A DNA stretch of 64,000 nt from Hymenopus coronatus (lineage: Eukaryota; Arthropoda; Insecta; Mantodea; Hymenopodidae), in assembly GCA_030762935.1 (NCBI GenBank), contig CM060890.1:67768765-67832764 (forward strand), read 5' to 3'. The number at the start of each line of letters is the position of its first letter. The first letter of the stretch is position 1. The position numbers were made by a program, and so were the translations under genes. This document shows, one piece after another, positions 55,686 to 64,000 of the stretch. The notes beneath the pieces were generated by a model. It did no database searches, had not been told where the DNA came from, and saw nothing but the letters and a program-made list of their open reading frames with translations.

Positions 55686-57780
55686 GACCTGCTTTGGGAA
55701 ACTGTAAAAACCCTAACCAGAGAAGGGGCGGTTTTGGACATGTTTCTTGTAAAGCCAGAAGAAGCTGTACTAGAATGCGAGGTTTTCCCAGGTATAAGTG
55801 ACCATAACTGCGAATTACTTAAAGTTTCACACGGATGAAATGAGACACTTTTACCAATATTACAAAGGAGACATTTCGAGGCTGCAAAAATTCTTAAACG
55901 AAAAATATTCGCTGTAGTCCCAATCTGGTAGCGCAGTAGAAGAAATATGGCAACATTTTAAAAAAATTGTTATGGAAGCAACATATAAATTTAAACCCCG
56001 TAAAATGCTAACTAAAAACCCTGACCCAGAATACTACAATAAAACAGTAAAACGGCTAAAGAAACAAGTCAGAAGAGCATATAGTTCACGAAAAATTAGT
56101 AGTTATCACGCAAATAAATTCCGAGTTTTGTCAAACAAACTTCTATTAGAAAAGATTGACGCGGAAGAACATTTCTTAAAATGTATTCTCTCGTTTGACA
56201 GGAATAATTGGCAGCGATTTTTTAAATTTGTGAGAAGGCGCAGGGGAAACGCAGAAATCATTCCAGAAATTAAGAAAGGAAATATATTAATGGGCGATTC
56301 ATTGTTAAAAACTGAATGTTTAATCAACATTTCGCTTCAATTTTTCGAGTAAAGAGTCATACCAGTATTAAAAGAACGGAAGTGCCACCCATGACAGTGA
56401 AACCAAGCGACATTAGAACACGGTTAGCTAAATTAGAAAAACATAAATCAGTCGGGCCAGATGGCATTTCGGGCGACTTTCTTAAGATTGGGCCATACAT
56501 ACTGAGGCTATTCAAAGTAACAGTAAATAACGGAAGTATACCGCAAGATTGGAAGCAGGCTATAGCTGTGCCTATTTATAAAGCAGGGGATCGAACAAAT
56601 GCGGCAAACTATAGGCCAGTTAGCTTGACATCAGTAGTAAGCAAACAAGTTGAGCATCTTATAGCACAATATTTAAGACGAGAATGGGATAAAACGCATT
56701 GGCTCTTCGAAGGCCAACATGGTTTCCGGAACGGACATTCTTGTGAGAATCAACTAGTAGCTGTTTGTCAGGATGTAGCCGATACACTTGACGCGGGTGG
56801 AAAAGCACATGCAATAGTAATTTTTTTTCTAAAGCGTTTGACCTTGTACCTCATGGACGACTAATAGAAAAACGTTGTAATCTGCAAATAGACAACAGAG
56901 TGATAACTTGAATTTGGCAATTCTTGAGCGAACGAACCCAAAGAATGCGTGTGGGAAATAAATTATCGTCTTCTACAAATTTGACCTCTGGATTTACGGG
57001 AAGGGATAACATCTCAGATTCGCCTATTTGCAGACGATTGTATAATCTATAGAAATATTAGCGGCAAATGTTACACAATAGATCTACAAGAAGATTTAAA
57101 CAAAATTCAATTCTGGGCAAAATATAATAAAATGAAGATAAATCCTAACAAATGTAAAACAGTTATATTTTCAAGGGCAAGAATAGTAGAAAACGTAATA
57201 TGTAAATTAGACAATAAGAAAATACTCAGAGTAAATAGTACCAGATATTTAGGGGTAATACTAAATCAAAGATTGGAGTGGGGAGAACTTGTAAACTCGA
57301 TCACTGGGAAGGCGTGGAAAGCGTTGCATTTCGTAATGAGGATTTTAAAACGCAGCAATGGAAAGTCGCGAAATTTGGCATACACATCTTTAGTTCGACC
57401 AATATTAGAATGTAGTGCTGCATGCTGGAATCCGTATCGGGTGGGGCAAAAACTGGCACTAGAGAGCGTTCAAAAAAGAGCAGCTAAATTTGTAGACAGA
57501 AGTAAACGATTCGAAAATCATACCACCACTGATACTTCCTGGGAAGCACTAGAAAAACGTAGGAGACGAGCAAGGCTATCTGCAATTTTAGAGCCTATAA
57601 GGGGGAACCTGCATGGAAAGACATATTCAAACGATTATTAAAGCCATTATACTGTGGGAGGAATGATCACTCGGAAAAAATAAGAAATAGGGAACAGAAA
57701 ACAGACATAGGTAAATTTTCCTTCACAAATAGAGCAATAAACGATAACAGATTTACTGGAGACTTTGCCTAAGTGTAAAT
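55686..57780 (+). pseudogene. Broken endonuclease-reverse transcriptase of the LINE
   Basis: The first frame reads the endonuclease end (VLDMFLVKPEEAVL, then GISDHN at 55791-55808, the SDH motif of this nuclease family). After a stop, 55972-56352 is the linker before RT (WQRFFKFVRRR). Frame 56316-56864 holds early RT motifs: KSVGPDGISGDFLKIGP, WKQAIAVPIYKAGDRTNAAN, YRPVSLTSVVSK and QHGFRNGHSCENQL. A one-base loss near 56822 breaks the motif A Asp region (IVIFF..KAFDLVPHG). The GVPQGS segment is deleted near 57000. The catalytic FADD is at 57027-57038, in the frame that runs on to 57641 (MKINPNKCKTVIFS, YLGVILNQRLEW). The protein is clearly inactive: at least three frame breaks and one deletion. 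Clade assignment (CR1/Jockey type) is approximate. Confidence 0.85.
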
Positions 57781-58026
57781 AGTTTTAAAAAGAGACTAAA
57801 GAAGAGTGATTTATAGGCAGGATAGTAAATAAAAATATTGAGTTATTATTACTGTTGTTACAATTATGTATATATTAGTATACTATGATGTCATTGTCAT
57901 TTTAACAGGGTATTACTCACATTATTGTTTGTTTAACTCAATTGTATTGTACATTGTATTATTACATTGACAGCGCTGCCACCGGGTCACGCCTTAAGCA
58001 GTGAAATAAAGTATCTATCTATCTAT
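55686..58026 (+). mobile_element. Non-LTR retrotransposon (CR1/Jockey-like), 5'-truncated
   Basis: 2341 bp inserted in an S1 SINE. It starts inside the endonuclease domain and ends in AATAAA then (TATC)n, the sort of short microsatellite tail seen in several non-LTR clades. The 5' truncation is the usual outcome of target-primed reverse transcription. Coding remains are listed in the next entry. Confidence 0.85.
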
Positions 58027-58328
58027 TCTATATTGGGCGTGAAAGATCGCTTAAGTTTCCTCTGAGGCATCTCTATTAGGCTTGAGGTTCTTACGTGCCG
58101 TAAATCTACAACACGGGACCAACGGCTTTACTTCCCTTCCGAAGGAAGCCATTCCGCGGGGTTTGAACCCGTAACCTTGTGTATATGAAGTTAGCATGAT
58201 AACCATTACACCACGAAGGGCGACGACCACAGCAGAGAAAAAAAATTAGGCTGTTTGAGTGAAACATAGTGGACAATGGAAACAAAAGGAGGGGAGTAAG
58301 TATGCACGGATAGAAAATTATTTTGGGG

Positions 58329-58562
58329 CCATGCCGTGGCCTAGTAGCTAGACGACTCGCCTTTTACCTAGACGGCCCAGGTTCGATCCCAAGCGACCGC
58401 ATGTGAGATTTGTGGTGGACAAAGCGGCGCAGAAGAGGGTTTTCTCCGGATTCTTCGGGTTTCTCCCGCCATCGCATTCTGTCGGTGCTCCATCTACATT
58501 CCATGTATCAACAGTGTCATCGCCTGTGGTGCCACAAGTAATAAAAGCGTGCGTTAAACACT
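58329..58562 (+). mobile_element. S4 SINE, best copy
   Basis: tRNA-like head CCGTGGCCTAGTAGCTAGAC, box B CCCAGGTTCGATCCCAAGCG, then body GTGGTGGACAAAGCGGCGC, TTTCTCCGG, CATCGCATTCTGTCGGTGC and a 3' end TAATAAAAGCGTGCGTTAAA. Related fragments lie at 11252 and 48234. Confidence 0.8.
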
Positions 58563-58582
58563 AGTAAAAAATATGAAATTGA

Positions 58583-58800
58583 GTTTTATTTATGGACGCT
58601 CTTTAACTGCCTTGCCTCGCAGCGTGCCATTCTATAGTGGGCGTGAAAGATCGCTTAATTTTGCTCAGAGGCCTCTTAATCAGGCCTGAGGTTCTTTTAC
58701 ATACTCTAAATCTACAACACGGGACCAACAGTTTTCCTCCCCTTTTGAAGTTATAAAAAATCCGTCGCCCTCTGCCGGGTTTCAATTTGCGACCTTGGTA
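58583..58800 (-). mobile_element. S1 SINE, minus strand, partial
   Basis: Plus strand shows TTATTTATGGACGCTCTTTAAC, AGTGGGCGTGAAAGATCGC, AAATCTACAACACGGGACC and box B region GCCGGGTTTCAATTTGCG. The box A end is lost beyond 58800. Confidence 0.85.
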
Positions 58801-59615
58801 ACCCCAAGACCACGGAAGACCACATTTATGAATGCAAAGGAATATCATAAGGTAATTAATCAGAAGAGTTCAAATAGTTGTAAAACTGTCTGCTCCTACT
58901 ATAGCCTTGTGGTTTACACTCGAAACTCCTGGCTTGCAAATCCTGCAGAGGTTTTGCAATTCACTCTTGTTTATCAGTGTCTTCAGAAATGACTCACTGA
59001 AGTTGCTGCATCTTCTCTGGTCAGTCACTTGAGACATGGAAGGGACAGAGAGGGCGTCACGTGGATGCATCGTCAGTTACAAAGAGCCAACACAAGTACC
59101 AACTTACAATTGTGTAATGTAATTCATTCTTCACTACAAACATTTTAATTTTGTTCTATATAGCTCTAAGATATTTTAAAGCATATGACGTAGTAGTTTA
59201 AATTGCTGTTTTAGGGCTAGCGTCCTATAACACTGTAGTAAGCAAGTTATACGTTTTCCCTACACTAAATTTGGAGATCATTCAAGAAAGGTCTAAGAAA
59301 TCTTCAAATACTAAATTAGTTGGAAGGAGCTGCAAAATCTGGGTAGGGTCAGTATAATTATGCACTGAATGCTTTTTAAATAGTACAGAGATATGATACC
59401 TTATATCTTCAATTTTAAACTATTTTTTCGGGCGTTTATTTCTCAGATTTTCAATCGGTTCCACTACGTTTTGGTGTACATGAATTAAACTGTATACAAT
59501 TTATTGTAAATGATGAGGCTAATTTTTGTTAATCCTTAACTGTGAGTATGTCTGATAGACTCCTCTACATACATCAATGTACACCACTTTCTCGTTGAGT
59601 GCTTATGTCAATAAC
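58801..59615. other. No recognisable feature
   Basis: A TGCAAATCCTGCAGAG string near 58936 faintly recalls a box B, but no head was found. Confidence 0.35.
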
Positions 59616-60488
59616 TTTTTACTTTTTCTTTACGCACTATGTACATAGTGTATAGAGAAGGTATTGCACTCCACCCAAAAATTCGATACGGAAATTTCAC
59701 CGGAAATATATGTTTTAGGGTCCCCAATATCCAAAAAAAGCATTTTCACAAAAAGGTCGGTGTGTGTGTGAGTGTCCGTGTGTCCGTGTGTCTGTGAACA
59801 CGATAACTCAAAAACGAAAAGTCGGTAAAATACCAAATTTCGTATCGAATCTTTCAGGGATTCGATACGAAGATTTTGAGAAAAATCTCTCCACCCCCAA
59901 CTACCCTTTACATGGAACTTTTTTCGAAAATTTTGATTTTCTAAAAAATGGCTCTAACGATTTTGATTAAAATTTTGTATATTAAAGATATTTAACTGAC
60001 AAATAAAATGTATATCTTGAATTTTCTGGGAATAGCCTCTGAAGAGTAGTTTATTCTGGATGAATTTTACTGAATTTTGAATAACTGCTAAACCGTAAGA
60101 GGTGGACAAAAACTTACTGCACAAAAAATGTAGAACATATTAAAACACACAATTTATGTTATATACATTTTTTTCGTGGAGTTCGTCGTTTTTGAGACAT
60201 TCCTTATTTTTGGTTTCTGCTATGAAAAACGTGTACTTTTCTCATACAGGAACTTGTCAACTCCTATCCATATAAACAAAGTAACTTCATTGACATAGCA
60301 ACCAGCTTTTGACCATCACTTTAACCTATGGTAGTCCCTTATTTCACTTCTACTTACAAGGAAGCAAGTAATGAAACTATTTATGCTATTTTTTTCTGAT
60401 TAGCATAAAGTAAATAGAAGTATAAGCTTTTTAAGAATAATTTGTTGCAGGGATAAAGAGTAAGTCATGTGAATGGTACACATCAGAG
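59616..60488 (-). repeat. HP870 complete minus copy (good reference copy, 873 bp)
   Basis: All landmarks are present with no insertion. The right hairpin includes the perfect 16-base palindrome CACTATGTACATAGTG at 59635-59650. The GT tract is at 59761-59795, and the left end reads CATGTGAATGGTACACATCAGAG. It is flanked by T-rich DNA on both sides. Confidence 0.95.
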
Positions 60489-60639
60489 TTTTTTATCTCT
60501 GTCGGTACAACATATCAAACTCTTATTTATCTTCTAAGAGTGAACTTCATTTTTGTAGTTATGTAATCACTACATAGTAACGTAATTGCAAGTAATACAC
60601 AATGAGAAAAATGAGATAATTTTATTTTTTAACTCAAAC

Positions 60640-60960
60640 AATGGTTGGTCGTGATGGTCTAGCTTGACCCGTCATACCAGCTGATCCTGATTTCGAAGCT
60701 CAATTACTACAGTAATTAAACGAAGTTGATAGTGACAATTTTAGCTTTGTAAACTCTTACTTTGAAACTGAAGATTCCCTTGCACTGTTACAGGAAAAGA
60801 AGGAGCTGATGGTGAAGATAATAGTCAAGAATCTTCAGAACAGTATTTTCATGGCAAAAAAAAATGCTTATAATTGGGTCTGCATAATCTGTACGAAAGG
60901 TGAATACACGTATCATTTGTTTACTATCATATTATCATTTGTTTACTATCATTGAGGCCT
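60640..60960 (+). pseudogene. Possible piggyBac-like transposase N-terminal relic
   Basis: Two overlapping frames read LNEVDSDNFSFVNSYFETED, then (frame change) GADGEDNSQESSEQYFHGKK, then NAYNWV and, in a third frame, NTRIICLLSLRP. An acidic N-terminus, followed by a Y/F-x-GK-x-x-Y-x-W motif and a TRxxNI(I/V)xxLP-like segment, is the usual start of piggyBac-type transposases. A 22-base direct duplication (ATTTGTTTACTATCAT...) near 60919-60950 adds damage. No terminal repeats were found. Confidence 0.35.
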
Positions 60961-61827
60961 TAGATCAACTAGGAAATGATTTTGTCTGAAAGAGGTAGTA
61001 GTATTTTGTATTTTCACGGCTTGAATGAATATAAATCATTTTTATCTTAAAGATTAATATCTAGGAAATAGAGCCCTTCAATTCAACTTATACATTATGG
61101 GTGATATAGCATTTTTCCAGAACAGCTTATTTTGGTCTTAAATTTGCATATATGAATATGTTATTTCTAATACAAACTTAGGCTCAATGTGAATTATAAT
61201 TAAATCTATTCAAATCTATTGCTTCAAACATCCTCTTTAATATAAAATTAACAATAAGGTATTTTAGATCTACAATTATCACTATCAAACGTTAAAAGTT
61301 TGAAGTCTGTCAGACACCATATCACCAGTAATGTTATAATTCTACAGATCACCAGCTAAAGGTTAATATGCTTAGCTGTGACACTATTAAGAAATTTATA
61401 CTGTGTCAATTTTTAAACACAAAATTAAAAACTTTATTTTTTTTATTTTTAACCAACGTGGTGGTTAAACATATATGAGATGTGCTAACATAGCAGAACA
61501 CGGTATAATTAAACAAGATAAATTCTTGAAAAATAATTGTATTATGTGGATAAACTTTTCAAGACGATATAAACGAATGAAGTTGTTGTGTTCTAACAAG
61601 AATAATTAAATTATCATACATTTCACAAAATTTTAACTCAATAAACAACAAAAACCATTCAATTTACACCGTGTATATTATTCTATGCGCCTTGCCTCTG
61701 TTATATTAAAAGTTTAAATGAAGTGACCGGAAATGTCATAGATGAGTTTCCTATTATTACTGAATGTCATCCGACTTATAATGTTTTAGTAAATATATCG
61801 GAAACTTAAAATAAAATTGCTCTTTAG
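60961..61827. other. AT-rich stretch with no recognisable feature
   Basis: No coding or repeat match was seen. Confidence 0.45.
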
Positions 61828-61987
61828 TCAAAGTAATATGCATATCGATGTCAAGGCCTTGTCTTTGTTTCGCTCTGCTACCGTTCCACTTGCGGCGGAA
61901 GAAATTCCAATGTCATCCGTTACAAAAAGAAAGACAAGCAAAACGGAAGAAAGAGAAAACGAAAAGGCCGAGGAAATACTGCTAGAG
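61828..61987 (+). CDS. Weak candidate exon, unidentified
   Basis: A 160-nt block lies between an acceptor-like ATTGCTCTTTAG and a donor-like GAG|GTAATA. The plus frame is open across it and encodes a serine/threonine stretch followed by a charged segment (KRKTSKTEERENEKAEEILL). The antisense strand is open too. No domain is recognisable, and splice-like flanks of this quality occur by chance, so the call is weak. Confidence 0.2.
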
Positions 61988-63054
61988 GTAATAATTACAT
62001 GAAACGGCAGCAACTTTTTATGTAGCTGTCCTTTTTCCTCACAAATGAGGAAATGTCACAACCCATTAGTGAAAATGGCAATTCCATCGGCATCTACAAT
62101 GAATGTACTCTTAAATCGCACAGCTAGAAGTGAAGCGTATAAAAGTAGTAGGAGTAATGAACGGTAAAAAAAAAAAAAAAAATGTCACCCATTGCCCCAC
62201 AACAAAATTTGCCTTGAGCAGGTTGCATTTTTAATGTTATGCCTGAGATATTATCGTTACTCATCTGGCAAGGACAAACTGACCATGGAACCGAAGACTC
62301 TCACTGCGCTGTTGGAAATGTCCTCGTTAACCATCAAGTGTTACATTTCAACTCCTTCCTACGCTTAACCGTAATTAATGTGTATCGGTGCATGTGATAT
62401 AAAGCGGCGGTCATGAAATTAATTTGCCTAGTACTAATTTTAACATGAATATCTAAGGATATACAGCATATCTTAAAGGGGATAATGAGAGATAACCTTA
62501 TATTTTGCTGAAGTTTTCTGTTTTGTATAATTGTTCTAAACGCTCATGTCAACATACTTTCCGTTAGGCTGGTTAGTGAAACACTTGGCACCTCTTCCTG
62601 CTAGTTTATCACCAACGTGCAACAGATACATCATGAGTTCCAACTTTCCATTATATATCCGCACCTCTTCAAATATTTCTTATCAAATCTTCAACATCTT
62701 ATCGTCCGCTTTACAGTATAGACCCATTTATGTCAGAAATGATCGCCATATTTTATTGGGAATTTTCAGATTTCGCTAATAAAAATTCGCTGGTGATGGG
62801 GGAAAGTTGTATAAGACCTAAATATAAAATTGAAATGATTCCATATTGTGGTTTATTTCGACACGCACACACTTCGCGTGGGTAACATTATCTCAGCTGG
62901 CTATGCCGTTCACGATATAGAGATGCCAATCTATGGAATACCCGGAACTGATGTTTTTGTACTGTGTATTGATACAGTTAGTCATCTTTTCGAACTGGAA
63001 ATGTAGCAATTTGAATTGCAGCTGGTTTAATTGCTGGTCACCTCCAATTATAAT
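61988..63054. other. No recognisable feature
   Basis: A 77-codon plus frame at 62546 has no recognisable domain. Nothing else was seen. Confidence 0.4.
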
Positions 63055-63055
63055 G

Positions 63056-63090
<35 letters not shown>
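63055..63090. repeat. (ATT)n microsatellite
   Basis: About 36 bases of uninterrupted ATT. Confidence 0.95.
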
Positions 63091-63093
<3 letters not shown>

Positions 63094-63149
63094 AAATAAT
63101 AAAGAAAAACACCAACAATATCTGGCCCATCTTGTTTTATTATAACAAA

Positions 63150-63348
63150 TTCTACTGGGTAGGTAGAGTGAGACTGAAAAATGCAATGCCATAGCCGGGA
63201 CTTGAACCACGGATCTCCCGGTCTCTAGCCGGTTGCTCTAACACTGGGTTACCATTATAGTTGGCTATACTATGAATCCTGGAACGACATTGTAAGTCGC
63301 CATTAGGGTATGTCATATCAAAGTAATTTTGAGATCACCTTGTGGTAT
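63150..63348 (-). mobile_element. S3 SINE, minus strand
   Basis: Complement reads ACCACAAGGTGATCTCAAAA (leader), AGAGCAACCGGCTAGAGACC (head), GTGGTTCAAGTCCCGGC (box B) and GGCATTGCATTTTTCAGTCT. It is very close to the S3 copies at 15945 and 63390. Confidence 0.85.
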
Positions 63349-63389
63349 AGCTGGAAACTTGTGAGTCAGTTGGGGAATGTAATGCTATG

Positions 63390-63515
63390 CCGGCATGTTG
63401 CCATGGTACCTTAGATGTAGGAGAGCAACTGGCTAGAGACCGGAAGATCCGCGGTTCAAGTCCCAGCTATGGCATTGCATTTTTCAGTCTGACTCTACCT
63501 ATCCAACTCCTGTCC
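63390..63515 (+). mobile_element. S3 SINE, plus strand, shorter leader
   Basis: GGAGAGCAACTGGCTAGAGACC, box B GCGGTTCAAGTCCCAGC and GCATTTTTCAGTCTGACTC. It lies about 45 bases from the minus S3 copy, so the two form an inverted pair. Confidence 0.85.
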
Positions 63516-64000
63516 TACACATGGATTGTGTAAAAAAGCATTTAAATCAACAAATTCTACTATTTATATCAAAAGGATGCTTGATTAATCTTCCTGGAGT
63601 AGCATCAGTTTTCACTCCAATATTTGGAATTGTTCACAAATACCGCCAGACGGTGACGCAATTAAGGGTCCTAAGACGCAAAGCCTAGCTGAAGGATGTT
63701 TTGAGAAGTTTGGTAACGTGTCAGTTACAGCCTAAACGGGAGATGGAAATCCGCTAGATGGTTGGATTGAAACTGCGACTTCATAGATTCTTCGGCTATA
63801 ATCTGGTTCATTTCAGTTTACGCTTCACAGATCCCTTGGTTGTAAAGGACTTAATTTGATACTGCACGGCTTTCGAAAAATAAATAAATATATCAAAGAT
63901 ATTCGCACTCTCTGTTACAAAATTGATGCGCAGGCCAATTGAATTGTGTAGTGCATAAACTAATACAAATTAATTATTCAATTTTCCTTTTGTTAACGAT
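63516..64000. other. No recognisable feature
   Basis: AT-rich to the window edge. Confidence 0.4.

Larger units (their letters stand above)
55647..58224 (-). mobile_element. S1 SINE split by a LINE insertion
   Basis: The SINE 3' end (AACTACTGTGATTCTCAGCG, 55660-55685) and its main part (TCTATATTGGGCGTGAAAG to CACCACGAAGGGCGAC, 58027-58224) join exactly as in other S1 copies. Near-identical 17-bp duplications flank the whole: GACCACAACAGAAAAAA at 55630-55646 and GACCACAGCAGAGAAAA at 58225-58241. The LINE at 55686-58026 lies between. Confidence 0.85.

Noticed and set aside
58895..58960. tRNA-like string with TGCAAATCCTGCAGAG
   Set aside because: No box A at the right distance and no cloverleaf that I can draw.
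62546..62779. 77-codon frame as a gene
   Set aside because: No domain, no splice or Kozak support, and AT-rich composition like its surroundings.

Overview
The window is nuclear DNA from an animal, most probably an insect. The inference rests on tRNA-headed SINEs, non-LTR retrotransposons, Tc1/mariner, hAT, MULE and piggyBac-like remnants, AT-rich intergenic DNA, and the absence of bacterial operon structure. A cockroach or relative is my guess for the host, but nothing here proves the species. No complete host gene is visible. The only good host-gene candidate is one 413-nt minus-strand exon at 3570-3982. The only intact long reading frame is a 355-residue Tc1/mariner-type transposase at 46641-47708.

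The dominant component is one interspersed family, labelled HP870 here (a provisional name). A complete unit is about 870 bp and encodes nothing obvious. One end reads TCTGATGTG then a small hairpin. The other reads AGAGAAAGTAAAA, preceded by a hairpin centred on CTATGTACATAG. Both ends carry the same subterminal ACTTTCTCTACA in opposite orientations, and an internal CA-rich tract varies greatly in length. 'Forward' (+) means reading from the TCTGATGTG end. I count more than 30 segments, as single copies, head-to-tail arrays (30095-32730, and 16257-18318 on the minus strand) and inverted pairs (18319-19452, 43656-44690). The layout resembles Helentron/HINE-type rolling-circle elements, but that assignment is inference.

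Region by region: 1-5350 holds an RT fragment, the candidate exon and two tRNA-like SINEs. 5358-8276 is a nest: HP870, then a TA-flanked transposon, then another HP870. 8800-12600 holds S1 SINEs. 14058-21150 is dense HP870, mostly minus then plus. 24620-29060 is a near-identical inverted repeat with about 2.05-kb arms round a 334-bp spacer, and HP870 units form its outer ends. 30095-35275 is an HP870 array plus single copies. 36024-37397 is a decayed MULE transposase. 38145-46112 is HP870 with a 400-bp CA minisatellite and a four-level nest: HP870, LINE, HP870, LTR-like. 46388-47879 is the intact transposon. 49599-51160 is an hAT element with an 8-bp target duplication, itself containing an HP870. 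55647-58224 is an S1 SINE split by a LINE. The rest is SINEs, HP870 copies and featureless AT-rich DNA.

Target duplications and split copies allow relative dating. HP870 both hosts insertions and inserts into other elements, so it has been mobile over a long period. All comparisons were made by eye, so boundaries of diverged copies are good to about 5-20 bases.
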